DNA of 64,000 bases from Polychytrium aggregatum (lineage: Eukaryota > Chytridiomycota > Chytridiomycetes > Polychytriales), in the NCBI RefSeq assembly GCF_025602895.1, contig NW_026516203.1, positions 1,364,001-1,428,000 of the forward strand, in the 5' to 3' direction. The position numbers and the translations under genes are program-made. The notes beneath the pieces were generated by a model, which made no database searches, was not told where the DNA came from, and saw only the letters and a program-made list of their open reading frames with translations. Of this stretch, positions 46,600 through 61,500 are shown one piece after another. The number at the start of each line of letters is the position of its first letter. Position 1 is the stretch's first letter.

Positions 46600-49500
46600 A
46601 TGTCTGACAAGAAAGACGAGTCCGCCGAGAAGGCAACCACCCCCAAGGGAAAGAAAGATAAAGACGGAGAGGATGATGCAGGAGTCGTCGTCGTCGACCC
46701 TCGGCTGGCCTTCTTTGAAGAGAAGGTATGCAATGCCCTGAAAATCAAGAACGACAAGTGGAAGAAAATGATCTCGGTCCAAGAAAACATGTAAGTCGAG
46801 CGCGTGCTTCACCTTGCCATCACCCTCATCGCCGTCTCTGCTTGTGTGTCGCATTTTCGCGCATGGCCAGCAGCGACCCATACCCCGTGGCAGCGACGTG
46901 GCTCGCCACAAGCCAGCTCTCTTTCTTTCGTTGAGCCATGGAGCCGCTCTGATGGCCCACGCTGAGACCCACTTTGACGCGGCCACGCGCCGGCTGACAT
47001 TGACGTACCCATCAGTACAACTGTGGTTCAGTTTCTGGATCAAGAGCACAATACTCTGCTCTTCTATATCACCCAGCGCGAGGACTTGCTGCCTGCAATT
47101 GTATTCCCGCCCATGCTCAAGAAAAAGTCCATCTACTTCCTCAAGAAGAGCCTCAATGTCCCTGTCACCGAAAAACTCGACACAGAGCTCGTCATGGGCG
47201 ACATTCCCGCAAACCCCCTCGACTTTCTGAGCACCATCCTCGAGGAAGTGTATCTCCCGCTGCTGACAAACCCAAAGAATCTCGAGAGCTGGCCAGAAGT
47301 CGTCGCCAGCGATGTGCTCCGCCATTTTCATGCCCTCAACGGTGCCGTGTGTGTCATATCAGGCAAAACTAAGGTAGGTGCAGCAGCACCTGTGAGAGGC
47401 GATGAAGCGGCATGTCGATAAACAACGAGAATGGTGATATCGTCTGTCGCATCTGGTGATGTGGTTGCCATCACCGACCGAGGCGGTATCAGCCACTGGC
47501 CAGGCTAATAATCATGACTGGATGCAACTCACAAATTATCAGGGGAAAACCATGCTGCATCTCCCTCACGGCGCCAAACAAGGGGCCGAAGTCGATAAAT
47601 CGATACTGCACACTCTTGAGAGCGCCGTCATTGACTGGACGCACCAAATCAAGGAGGTTATCAAGTCGTCTTCGGCTGCCCCACTCGACGAGGGACTCAA
47701 CCCGGGTCCGATGGTCGAAATCGACTTTTGGGCCGCCAAGGCTGCTAATCTCAAGTCGATCCACCAGCAACTGACTGACGAGAAGATTCAAAAAATTGGA
47801 AGGACCCTGGAGAGCAACAAGAGCACGTACTACCCTGCATTCAAGGCCATCATGGAGGAAGTTGTCTTTGGTAAGCCGGCGCGCCTGGTTGCGGGTGTTT
47901 GATTGAATGGAAACTCGGAATCCGCCACAGACACTCAGCCGAAATAACACATGGCTATGCATTCCACATCCACGTCCGCACCTCCGTCCAGCCCTGGACG
48001 AGGCGAGCGATATTACAATGTACCTCAAAACCCTGCAGCCGAGCGTCGAGCGCCTCACTTCCACGGGAGACTTTGCCGAGCTGGCGCAGGTCTTCCCCGG
48101 GATGATGAAGCTTCTCTCTCTGATCTGGACATTCTCCAAGTACTACAACACGCCAAATCGAATCACCGTCGTCCTGCGAGAGATCTGCAACGACATTATT
48201 GAGCAGGCGCGAAGCTTTATCCAGCCCACGGAACTCTTCACGGGTGAGTCCGAAGAGGCTGCCGAACGGCTCAAGCTTGTGCTGAGAATATGCGATGCCT
48301 TCAAGGCCAGCTACTACGAAACCAAGGCAGAGACCGAAGAGACCGACAACCCGTGGGGCTTTGATTCGAAGCACATTTTTGATCGGCTCGATGCCTTCCT
48401 GACTCGCGTGCGACAACTCCGAGATTTATTTGACATCATCATCGAGTTCAATCGCCTCGAGAAGATTGAGATCGGAGGCACCAAGGTAGAGAGAAGATCG
48501 CAGATACAGCTGTGCTTGTGTCTGTGGCTGAGCCGGTGGTCGAGCCGGTGGTCGAGCCCATTGTTGATCCAGTGGTTGAGTCGGTGGTCGAGCCCATGGT
48601 TGAGTCCGGTGGCTGAGCCTTGCCGCCCCTGACACACTGCGCTTACCCTCTGGATCGTTATCCCGCACAGGGCAAGATTCTCAGCTCACAGGTGATCGAG
48701 ATATTCAACGAATTCACCGTCGCACTCAGTGCCTTTGCCCGAATCAAGTACGATGTGCTGGACCTCAGCATCAAGCAATTCGACACTGACCTCGGAATCT
48801 TCCACACCAAAATTACTGACCTTGACAGGCGCATCGGGTGTGTAGCTTAGTCTGCTATTCTGTTGGACATCGCATCCGTCACTTGCCACAGCACAGTCCG
48901 GATTGTTGGTCAGAGAGTATGATCATTGACATTGACATGGCTCACGGCTGTGGCTACTCCCCGCTCGAATCCTTCGAAATCACTCAATCGGCCAACAGAA
49001 CCATTTTGTGCCAGGGTTTCGATGATTGCGCCGGACTCTATTCGTGCTTCCGGCTTCTAGAGTCTTTCTCTGGTCTCTTGTCTCGGCCCAATATCCAGCG
49101 CGACTTTGAGGGGAAATACTTTCTTCTTCTGCAGATGTACTCGCAGGACCTCGACGATGTCAGCGTTATCCTCCAGACCTTCAAGGATTGCCCGCCAATT
49201 CATTACAACATGGCACCTATCACCGGCGGCGTGGCGTGGGCGCATGAACTCAAAGATCGCATTTCCAAGGCTATGGATAAGCTCAAGAGCGTAAGTGCTG
49301 CTCATGTGTGTCTAAGTCCCCGAGAATATCGGTCCCAGTGCTTTGGATGTCAAGGATCTGCATAGACTGAGCCAACCCCACCGTCATCAGCTCAACCACA
49401 GCATCATGAACACCGAGGAGGCCAACATCCTCAAGGCCAAATACACTGAGCTCTACGAGGCGCTCGACAGCTTCGAAAGCAATCTCTTCAATCAATGGGC

Positions 49501-52500
49501 CGGCCAGATTGTGGATGAAAGCGAGCAGAACCTCAATAATCCTCTTCTCATTCGCAACGAGGACAGGCTGCTCCAAGTCAACTTTGACCCCAAGGTCGTT
49601 GCCCTGTTGCGCGAAGTGAGATACTTTGAGGCCTTGGCAGTGAAGGCCCCGCAGACGGCTGCTAGAGTCTACTCCAAAGCAGAAGTCTTCCGAAAGTACA
49701 TTTTTGCGCTCGACCATGTATCCAGCATGTACAATGGAATCCGCACTGGTGTCCTTGGCGTCGAGAAGCCTCTGATTCAAAATAAGATCGATGAGATTGA
49801 TTTGCAAATCGAGCGCGCGCTCACGACCTTGAACTGGAACTCGGATGGCATCGATGAGTACATCAATCAGATCACCGAAACCGTCGGCAGCCTCAACAGC
49901 ATCCTGCAAGTCACCAAGAACAATGTCAATCAGATCCAGAAGATCATGAAGGCGTGGTATGCGAACCCGATTATCGAGCGCAAAGACGGCAAGAAGCTGC
50001 TCAATCTCGAGGAACGTGATACCAAGGTCACCACGTTTTACGAAAGCGTGCGCAAGGACGGCCAGACCATCCACGACCTGGTCTTGCAAACAAGGACGCT
50101 TCTCGAGGTGGACGAAACAACCGACATGTGGCGTGACTATTTGGAGTACATTGACGATTTGGTGCGCGAGGGCTTCTGGATCAGCATCAAGAACAATCTC
50201 GAGTATCTCACAAGCAACATGGATGCTGAGAAGCTCAAAGTAGCCGAACTCGGACCGCTGCTCGAGTCGAAGCTGGAGCTCGACAACGAGATGCTGGTCT
50301 TTACGCCGGGCATGGAAGAGGGTACGTTCTTGCATGTCGCACGCACTCATACAGCCTTCCCCCACGCCGCTCCTTGCTGCGATGACTTTGTTTGCTTTGC
50401 CATCCTGATTTATCGCCCTGTTTTGCCATCCTGATCCATCGCTTCGCTTCATCGTTTTGTTGCGTCGGCTCATCCTCTGTGGCCACGCACACCGGATGTG
50501 GTGGTCGTGCCTCTCCTTTCAGGATCGGAGCAATCACTGATGTGGATCATCGAAGATCTTCTGGAAGATATCTACAGCGTTGCATCGCTGATGCCACGCG
50601 TCGCTCCGCCGTCAGAGGAAGATATTGAAGCAGTGATGCCGCAGCGGTCGTCCGTCGCAACCGCGCGTGCTGATGGAGAGCAAAGCGTCGCTGGTGGAGC
50701 TGCATCGGGCGATGAGCCTCCGCACACCCCAGGTGGAGACGACGGCGACGATGGTTATGACGAAGCCGCTCACCTCGGCCGCATGGAGCAAATCCGTGTC
50801 GAAAACCGAACTTACCTTGGCGAAATGAGGCGCGATGATGATCTTCTGACCCTACGGGAGGATATTATCAACCGTGTCCAAGTCATCACCGAAGACTGCC
50901 AGAACTATCGCGACAGCTACGAGCAGTTCTCGTACCTATGGACGGTAGGCACTATCCGCAGTGAATGTGATCGAGCATTGGTCACTTGATGGGTGGGGAG
51001 CAGTTCGTACCGGATGGATACAGCTGCTCCGCAGCCAGGAACCAGTCCAGAGCCAGCGAGCAGCAGCGATGCGAGCTCATGCTGTGCGAACACTCGCTAT
51101 TTCTGTCCACAGGAAAACCGTCAAGAGTACATGAAGAACTTCCTGGCTGCAGGGGCCGAAAAGGACGAAGAAGGCAACACCATCCAGCAGTCTGCCGAGG
51201 ATGCCCAGTATCAGCCCATCCAGCTCGAGCGATTCGAAGCTGAGATCCGCAAGTTCGAAGGCATCCACAAGACCATCATGGCCATCGACCCCGAGATCAT
51301 ATTCCAGTCTTGGTTCAAGGTCGATGCCCGCCCGATGAAGCAGTCCCTGAACGTGGTTGTCAAAAAATGGAGCTACACGCTGACCAAGCATCTGTCTGAC
51401 GACTGCGTCTCGACCCTCAACGAGCTCAACAAGTTCATCAAGTTCAACAAAAAGGGTCTTCAGGGCAAGATTGAGGAGGGCGACTATGACGCACTGGTCA
51501 ATGCCATGGGACTGCTGCATGCGGTCAAACACCGCACAAATAACATCGACAAAGTGTTTGAGCCTCTCCGGAAAACCATCAACCTGCTGCGCCAGTTCGG
51601 GGTCGAGATGCCGGACGAGATTCACAAGCTGCTGAACGATCTCCCGGAAGAGTGGGCCGAGGTCAAGAAATTGTCGGTGTCGATCAAGGACCAGGTGGCT
51701 CCTCTCCAGGCCAAGGAAGTTGATGTGCTGCAACAAAAGTGCAACCGATTCGAGGCCCGCAACCATGAGTTCCGAGAAGAGTTCCGAGCCAAGGCACCCT
51801 TCAAGTTCTCGATTGGACCAGACACGGCCTATGAAATGATCGATCTCAACCACATTGAGGTGGCTGCGATGGAGAGCGACGCAGCGGCCATCAAGACATC
51901 GTGCGAGCTCTTTGAGCTCAATCTGCCCAACTATCGACAGCTGACCGACTGTCGGCGCGACATTGGGATGCTCAAGAGCGTCTGGGACGTCGTGGCTCTG
52001 GTCACGTACATGTTCTCCGAGTGGCGCACGACACTGTGGACAGAGATCGACACCGACTCCATGGAAAACCACTGTCGCGATCTCGCCAAGGAGCTGCGCC
52101 GCATGGATAAGGAAATCAAGGGCTGGGATGTGTACTCGGGGCTAGATCAGATGGTCAAGGATATGATCACGTCCCTGCGAGCAGTGGGCGAGCTTCGCAG
52201 CAGCGCTATCCGCGACCGCCACTGGAAGCAGCTCATGAAGACCACAGGAGTCACCTTCGTGCTGACAAAGGACATGAAGTTCCAGGACTTGCTGAGCTTA
52301 CAGCTCCACAAGTATGAAGACGACGTCAAGGTGATCGTTGATCGCGCTACAAAGGAGCTGGCGATGGAGAAGGTCCTCAACGACCTCACAAAAACCTGGA
52401 GCGTTCTCGAGTTCACATACGAAATCCACGAGTCCACCAAGACCCCGCTGCTCAAGAGTTCGGAGGAGCTGATCGAGACTCTCGAAGACAATCAAGTTAT

Positions 52501-55500
52501 GCTGCAGAACATGATGACATCCAAATACGTGGCCCACTTTGAGACCCAGATCAACAAATGGCAAAACACCCTCTCCACGGTCGACTCGGTGACGACGCTG
52601 TGGCTGGAGGTCCAGCAGACCTGGTCCCACCTCGAAAACATCTTCATGGGCTCGGAAGACATCCGAGCGCAGCTCCCGGAGGACTCCAAGAGATTCGATG
52701 GCATCGACTCGGACTACAAGGCCCTGATGAAGGAGGCCTCCAAGACCCCAAACGCCGTCGAGGCGTGCACGAGAGAAGGACTCTACGAGACCCTGGAGGG
52801 ACTCCAGAGCCGGCTTGCTCTTTGTGAAAAGTCGCTCGCAGAGTATCTCGAGACCAAGCGTTTGGCTTTTCCGCGCTTCTACTTCGTGTCGGCCACGGAT
52901 CTACTGGACATTCTTGCAAAGGGCAACATGCCCGAGGCCGTCGCCGTTCATCTGCCCAAGCTCTACGACAGCATCGCCCGCCTCGAGTTTGATAAATCCA
53001 GCAACAAGCCGGGGGAAATCAGCAAGACCGCCATCGGCATGTACTCGAAGGAAGACGAATACGTGCCATTCATCACTCAGTGCGAGTGCACGGGCCCGGT
53101 CGAAGTGTGGCTCAATCGCCTAACCGATACGATGCGAAAGACTTTGCGATCGATGCTCGGCGATGCCGTCACCGGATACGAAGAAAAGCCCAGAGAACAG
53201 TGGATCTTTGACTACCCTGCCCAAATCACTCTCGCCGGCACACAGATCTGGTGGACAACCGAGGTCAACGCAGCCTTCAGCCGCCTTGAGGAAGGCTACG
53301 AGAATGCTGTGAAGGACTACTACAAAAAGCAAGTCAACCAGTTGACTGCCCTCATCTCGTTGATTCAGGGCGAGCTCACCAAGGGCGATCGTCAGATGAT
53401 CATGACTGTGTGTACGCTCGACGTGCACGCTCGTGACATGGTGGCCAAGCTCATCCTCGAGAAGGCCGAGAACGCCCAGTGCTTCAGCTGGCAGTGTCAG
53501 CTCCGCCTTCGCTGGGACGACGTTGACCAAAACGACTGCTTCATCAACATCTGCGATGCCCACTTCCGCTACAACTACGAGTACCTCGGCAACACCCCGC
53601 GTCTTGTTGTGACGCCGCTGACGGATCGCTGCTACATCACGCTGACCCAGTCGCTGCATTTGATTATGGGTGGAGCACCCGCTGGTCCGGCTGGAACGGG
53701 CAAGACAGAGACCGTCAAGGATCTGGGCAAGGCTCTGGCGATCATGGTCTACGTCTTCAACTGCTCCGAGCAGATGGACTACAAGTCCATTGGCAACATT
53801 TTCAAGGGACTGGCCCAGGCCGGCGCGTGGGGCTGCTTTGATGAGTTCAATCGCATCTCGGTCGAGGTGCTGTCCGTCGTCGCGACCCAAGTCAAGTCCA
53901 TCCAGGACGCACTGCGATCCAAAAAGAAGCGCTTCATCTTCCAGGGCGAGGAGATTGGCCTGGTGATGACGGTGGGATACTTCATCACCATGAACCCGGG
54001 CTATGCTGGCCGCACCGAGTTGCCCGAAAACATCAAGGCCCTCTTTCGGCCGTGCTCCATGTGTGTTCCCAATCTGGAGCTCATCATGGAAATCATGCTT
54101 ATGGCCGAAGGCTTTATCGAGGCATCCTCGCTGGCCCGCAAGTTCAACACTCTGTACAAGCTCAACAAGGAGCTGCTTTCCAAGCAGGACCACTACGACT
54201 GGGGTCTGCGAGCGATCAAATCTGTCCTTGTCGTTGCCGGTTCGCTCAAGCGATCGGACCCGAACGTCCCGGAGGAGCATGTGCTCATGAGAGCGCTGCG
54301 CGACTTCAACTTGCCCAAGATTGTGGCTGACGACTTGCAGGTCTTCCATGGCCTGATCGGAGACTTGTTCCCCAAGGTCGAGGTGCTCCGAAAGCGAAAC
54401 GAGAAGCTCGAGGAGGAGATTCGCAAAGTCACCATCGAGAGCGGGCTCCAGGCCGAGGAGATCTTTGTGCTCAAGGTTGTGCAGTTGGAGGAGCTGATGG
54501 TGGTGCGTCATTGTGTCTTCATCATCGGAAACGGCGGCACGGGCAAGTCGCAAATCTGGAAGATGCTGGCAAAGACCTACATTGCCATGGGACGCAAGTG
54601 TGTCTTTGCCGACTTGAATCCCAAGGCCGTGAGCACGGACGATCTCTTTGGCTGCATCAACCCGGCCACACGAGAATGGAAGGACGGTCTGTTTTCGTGC
54701 ATCCTCCGTGACCAAGCCTCGGTCCCAGGCACCGACCCCAAGTGGGTGATCCTGGACGGCGACATCGACCCCAACTGGATCGAGTCGCTCAACACAGTCA
54801 TGGATGACAACAAGATGCTGACCCTGGCGTCCAACGAGCGCATTCCGCTCAAGCCGCACATGCGGCTTGTGTTTGAAATCGGAGATCTAAAATATGCTAC
54901 GCCCGCAACGGTGTCGCGCGCAGGTACGCCTTGGTTGGAGTGCCGCCAGCTTTCTCGAGCCCACCGGTTGATTTGGGTGCGCAAATCGTGCTCGAATCGG
55001 ACATGCAGAGTCTCCATGCGCTGGCGACCCCAGAGAATGGATTGAGTGGAAGCGATTGTCCACAGGCTTACAAGCGCAACTTTACAATCCACACCGTGGA
55101 TCTTGATTCGCACCCCGTACGCGGATTGGCCACTGGACCCTTGCCTCCGATCGCTCACTGTCGTTCCTTATAACACACGCCCTCTACCGCAGGTATTCTA
55201 TATCTCAACACAACCGATCTGGGATGGAACCCCTACGTCCAGTCGTGGCTCGATAAGCGCGAAGATGCTGCAGAGAAATCTGCGCTGACGGTTTTGTTCG
55301 ATCGATACGTCAACATCACTCTCGACGCCCTGCGCTCCGGCAAGTTCAAGATGGCCAATGTCGAGGAATTCTGCATGGTCGTTACGCTCTGCAACATCCT
55401 GGAGGGGCTGCTGACGCCCGTTAATACTCCCAAGGGCTGTGACAAGGAATGGTTTGAGATCTACTTTGTGTTTGCTGCAGTGTGGGCATTTGGTGGCTGT

Positions 55501-58500
55501 GTTTTCCAAGACCAGCTCGTGGACTATCGCGTCGAGTTCTCCAAGTGGTGGGTCTCTGAGTTCAAGGTCGTCAAGTTCCCGCTCAGCGGGACCGTGTTTG
55601 ACTACTTTATCGACACCGAAACCAAACGTTTCCTGCCCTGGAGCGAAAAGGTCCCCGCCTACGAACACGATCCCGAAATGCCCTTACAGTCCGTTCTCGT
55701 GCACACCCAAGAGACGATTCGGCTGCGGTACATGCTTGATGTTCTCGCCGACAACGGCAAGCCTGTGTTGATGATTGGTAATGCCGGCTGCGGCAAGACT
55801 GTCTTGATGCAGGAAAAGCTGTACTCGTACGGGGAAGATAGGATGATTGTCAATGTGCCCTTCAACTTTTATACCACCGCGTGGTCGCTACAGTCCATCC
55901 TGGAAAAGCCGCTGGAGAAGAAGGCCGGTCGCAACTACGGCCCACCGGGCACCAAAAAACTGATCTACTTCCTCGACGACTTGAACATGCCCGAAGTTGA
56001 CAAGTACGGAACCGCAAGCCCACACACTCTTCTGAGACAGTACTTGGACTACCGGCACTGGTATGATCGACAGAAGCTCACCCTCAAAGAAATCCACAAC
56101 TGCCAGTACGTGGCGTGCATGAACCCCACGGCTGGCTCGTTCACCATCACCGGGCGCTTGTCGCGACACTTTGCTACTTTTGCAATGAACTTTCCGGGAG
56201 TGGATTCGCTGCAGTCAATCTACTACCAGATTCTGTCCGCACACGTCAAGATCTTCCCAAACAGCATCCAGAAGCTCGCGGAGAAGCTCGTTGGTGCCGC
56301 GCTGGCTCTCCACAAGAAGGTCTCGGGCTTTTTCCTGCCGACTGCGGTCAAGTTCCACTACATTTTCAATCTGCGTGATCTCTCCAACATCTTCCAGGGC
56401 ATTCTGTTCTCCATCAAAGAGACGCTGAAGGAGCCTGTCGATCTCATTCGACTGTGGATCCATGAAGCCTTTCGTACATACGGCGACAAAATGGTTGACG
56501 TCGAGGACCGCACCCAGCTCCAGAAGTTCGCGGAGGAGATCAGCAAAAAGTCCTTTGATGATATGGACCAGAATCTGATCAAGGCCGAGCCCCTCATCTT
56601 TACTCACTTTGCCATGGGGATCGGTGAGCCCAAATACGGCCAACTCCAGGAGTGGTCCCAGCTCAAGCGGCTCTTAGACGAGGCGCAGCTCCAGTACGAC
56701 GAAGTCAATGCTGCGATGAACCTCGTGCTGTTCGAGGATGCCATGAGCCATGTGTGCCGCATCAACCGCGTGCTTGAGAGCCCGAGAGGCAACGCCCTGC
56801 TGGTCGGTGTTGGCGGCAGCGGCAAGCAGTCGCTGGCACGAATCGCTGCATTCATCTCGCAGATGGAAGTCTTCCAGATCACACTCAAGAAGGGCTACTC
56901 CGTCACGGATCTGAAAACAGATCTGGCGATGCTGTATACCAAGACAGGCCAGAAGAAGCAGCAGATCATGTTCTTGCTGACGGACTCGCAGATTGCCGAT
57001 GAAAAGTTCCTTGTCTTGATCAACGACATGCTCGCCTCTGGAGTGATCCCGGGCCTTTTCCCGGACGACGAGCTCGAAACGATCATTGGCTCGATGCGCA
57101 ACGAGGCCAAGGCGCAGGGGCTGATGGATACGCGCGAAGTATGCTGGGATCTCTTTATCCGCTTGGTGCGAAAGAACCTCAAGGTGGTTCTCTGCTTCTC
57201 GCCCGTCGGCAACACTCTACGCTCGAGATGCAGAAAGTTCCCTGCAATCGTCAATTGCACCATCATCGACTGGTTTGCTGAGTGGCCCGAGGAGGCCCTG
57301 GAGTCTGTCGCCTCTCGCTTCATCTCGACGTGCGACCTGGTCCCGACAGAGCTGCGAGAATCCGTCACCAAGTTTATGTCTTACGCGCACCAGTCCGTCA
57401 ACGGTGTCTCGAAAAAGTACCTGGTGAATGAGAAGCGATACAACTACACGACTCCAAAGTCTTTCCTGGCGCTGATCTCGCTGTACAAGGAAATGCTCGA
57501 GAAAAAGTCCAAGGAGCTGACCAAGAGCATGGACCGTCTCGAGAACGGTTTGACAAAGCTGCAGTCGACGGCATCTCAAGTCGACGACCTCAAGGCCAAG
57601 CTAGCTTTCCAGGAAGTCGATCTGAAAGCCAAGAACGAGGAGGCTATGCGACTGATCGAGCGCGTTGGCATCGACACCGAAAAGGTCAATCAGGAGAAGG
57701 CCGTTGCTGCCGAGGAGGAGCTCAAGGTCGATGCCATCACCCGAGAGGTGTCCATCAAGGCCATTGCTTGTCAAAATGACCTCAAGGCCGCCGAGCCGGC
57801 GCTTGCCGCCGCCGCCGCCGCCTTGAACACCCTCAACAAAGCCAACTTGACAGAGCTCAAGTCCTTCGGCTCGCCGTCCGAGGAGGTCAAGAACACGGTT
57901 GCCGCCGTCATGGTCCTGCTGAGTCCGCCGGGCAAAATCGCCAAAGACCGCAGCTGGAAGGCTGGCAAGAATATGATGGCCAAGGTCGATGCCTTCTTGG
58001 ACCAGCTCATCACCTTCAATAAAGAGAACATCGACCGGTCCAACTTGGAGGCCCTGCAGCCGTATCTCAACGATCCCGACTTCAACGAGGAGTTCATGAA
58101 GAGCAAATCGATCGCCGCTGCCGGTCTGTGTTCCTGGGTCATCAACATCGTAGGGTACTACAACGTATATTGCGACGTCGAACCCAAGCGCAAGGCGCTC
58201 GAGCAAGCCAACAGCGAGCTAAGCGTCTCTCAAGCAAGACTGCGCGATATCCAGTCCAAGATTGCCGAGCTCGACGCCAACCTGGCTGACCTCAAGGCCA
58301 AGTTCGAAAAGGCCACGGCCGACAAACTCAAGTGCGAGGAAGAGGCGAGATCAACCCAGGAGACCATCGTGCTCGCAAACCGTCTTGTCAACGGTCTGGC
58401 CTCCGAGAAGGTCCGCTGGAGCGAAGCCGTGGCCCGCTTCAAGGAGCAGGAGAAGATGCTGGTAGGGGACGTGCTGCTTGCGGCCGCATTCGTCTCGTAT

Positions 58501-61500
58501 GTGGGATGCTTCAGCAAGCGGTACCGTGAAGAACTCCTCCAGGACTTATGGATGAAGTACCTCAAGTCCGAAGATAACAAGTTCAAGATCCCGCTCTCGG
58601 AGGGGCTGGATCCCATGGAACTCCTCACATCCAGCGCCGAAATCGCAAAATGGAACAATGAGGGTCTGCCGACGGACAGAGTCTCGCTCGAAAATGCCAC
58701 CATGGTCGTCAGCTGCAAACGCTGGCCGTTGATCATCGACCCACAGCTTCAGGGCGTCACCTGGATCAAGAACCGCGAGGGCGCCGCTCTCAAGGTTGTC
58801 CGGCTTGGCTCGCGCGGCTATCTGGACATGATTGAGAAGGCAGTGTCGTCCGGCGACACCGTGTTGATTGAAGACATTGCCGAGTCAATCGACGCCGTGC
58901 TCAACCCGCTCCTCGGTCGTGAGACGATCAAGAAAGGCCGGTACATCAAAATGGGCGACAAGGAAGTCGAGTACGATCCCAGGTTCAAGCTGCTGATCCA
59001 GACTCGCCGGGCTAACCCGCACTACCCACCCGAGATCCAGGCGCAGACGACGCTGATCAACTTTACGGTGACGCTGCAGGGTCTGGAGGACCAGCTGCTG
59101 GCCGACGTCGTCAACATTGAGCGTCCGGATCTGGAGAGGACCAAGGCCGAGCTGACCAAGCAGCAAAACGAGTTCAAGATCAAGCTGACCGAGCTCGAGG
59201 ATGCGCTGTTGTCGCGTCTGTCTGCTGCACAGGGCAACTTCCTGGGCGACACTGCTCTGGTCGAGAACCTCGAGATTACCAAGAGCACAGCCACCGATAT
59301 CGAGCAAAAGGTCGAGGAGGCCAAGAAGACCGAGAAGAAGATCAATGAAACCCGCGAGCTGTACCGGCCGGTCGCTGCGCGGTCGTCGCTGCTGTACTTC
59401 TTGCTCAACGACCTGTGGCAAATCCACCCGATGTACCAGTACTCGCTCAATGCATACAAGGTCGTCTTCAAGACGGCAATCGAGCGGGCCGAGATGTCCG
59501 AAGACATCAAGGAGCGTGTGGTCTCGCTCATTGACTCGATCACACACATGGTCTTTATCTACACCACCCGCGGCCTGTTTGAGCGCGACAAGCTCATCTT
59601 TACCTCGCAGATGAGCTTCCAGATCCTCAACGCCAGCGGGGATATTGACCTGGCTGAGCTCGACTTTTTGCTGCGAGCGCCACGGGTGGCCGGCATCAAC
59701 TCGCCCTTCGAATGGCTGCCGGCGGCGGCGTGGGGCATGATCAAGGCGCTCTCGAACATGGAGCAGTTCCGAACGCTTGCTTCCGATATCGAGGGCTCCT
59801 CGAAGCAGTGGAAAAAGTTCTGCGAGAACGAGTCTCCTGAGAACGAAAAGCTGCCGCAGGAGTGGAAGAACAAGAACCCACTTGCCAAGATGTGCATCTT
59901 GCGATGCCTGCGTCCCGATCGCATGACCTATGCCATGCGCAACTTTGTGTCTCTCAAGATGGGTGTGAAGTTCACGGACTCGTCGCGCATCCCGCTCGCG
60001 AGGTCGTTCGAGGAAGCCAAGCCGTGGACGCCCATCTTCTTCATTCTGTCGCCCGGTGTGGATCCTGTCAAGGAAGTCGAGGCCCTCGGAAGGACCCTGG
60101 GAATCACCGAGGACAACAAGAACTTCCACAACGTCTCTCTTGGACAGGGCCAGGAAATCATTGCAGAGCAGCGGCTGGATCTGGCCTACCGCGAGGGTGG
60201 CTGGGTCATGCTTGAGAACATCCATCTGGTTGCCAAATGGCTTCCGGTCCTGGAGAAGAAACTGGAACTGCTGGCGATGGGGTCGCATGCCGATTTCCGT
60301 GTGTTCCTGTCGGCCGAGCCCGCCGGCGACCCCTCCATGCACATCATCCCAATCTCGATCCTGCAGGCCTCCATCAAGATCACCAACGAGCCTCCCACAG
60401 GCATGCAAGCCAACATCCACCGCGCCCTCGACAACTTTTCGCAGGAGACCCTGGAGCGATGTAGCAAGGACGCCGAGTTCAAGTCGATCCTGTTCGCACT
60501 GTGCTACTTCCACGCCGTCGTCCTCGAACGACGCAAGTTCGGCACCCAGGGCTGGAACCGCGGCTATCCCTTCAGCACGGGCGATCTCACCATCTCGGTC
60601 GATGTGCTTTACAACTATCTGGAGAGCTTCCCCAAAGTGCCGTGGCCGGATCTCCGGTACATCTTTGGGGAGATCATGTACGGCGGCCATATTTCGGACG
60701 ACTGGGACCGGCGGCTCTGCACGGCGTACTTGGATGTGTATCTCCACGAAGAGATGCTCGAGGGCAACTTTGAGCTGGCGCCGGGCTTCCTGGCCCCGCC
60801 CACGTCGGACTACAAAGAATACCATCGGTACATTGACGAAAACCTGCCGCCCGAGTCGCCCAACCTGTACGGTCTGCACCCGAACGCCGAAATTGGCGTG
60901 CTTACCAAGCTGGCCGACAACCTGTTCAAGACCATTCTGGAAATGCAGCCCCGCGACACTGCAGGCGGCACAGCAACATCCAAGGAAGAAAAGGTCAAGG
61001 CCGTGTTGGATGAGATCTTGGAGCGCCTGCCCGACGGATTCAACGTTGCCGAGCTGATTGCCCGCGTTGAGGAGCGCACGCCGTACATCTCCGTGGCGAT
61101 CCAGGAGTGCGACCGCATGATGATTCTCATGACCGAAATCCGGCGATCGCTCAAGGAGCTTGCGCTTGGTCTGAAAGGCGACCTGACGATCACGGAGAAC
61201 ATGGAAGCGTTGATGAACGCCATGTTCCTCAACCAAGTGCCGGCGTCGTGGGAGAAGCTCGCATATCCGTCGCTGCAAGGACTGGCCAGCTGGTACGCCG
61301 ATCTTCTCTTGCGAATCAAGGAGCTCGAGAATTGGGTGGCCGAATTCCAGCTGCCCGCCGTCATTTGGATCTCGGGGCTGTTCAACCCACAGTCGTTCCT
61401 GACGGCAATCATGCAGACGACCGCGCGCAAGTCCGAATGGCCACTTGACCGCATGATCCTGACCGTGGATGTGACCAAGAAGGCCCGCGAGGAGTTCTCC

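Noticed and set aside
49283-50473. 396-codon open frame on the minus strand
   Set aside because: Shadow of dynein exons 7 and flanking introns; no recognisable protein.
53120-54859. 579-codon open frame on the minus strand
   Set aside because: Same codon-bias shadow, opposite the AAA1-AAA2 region of the dynein gene.
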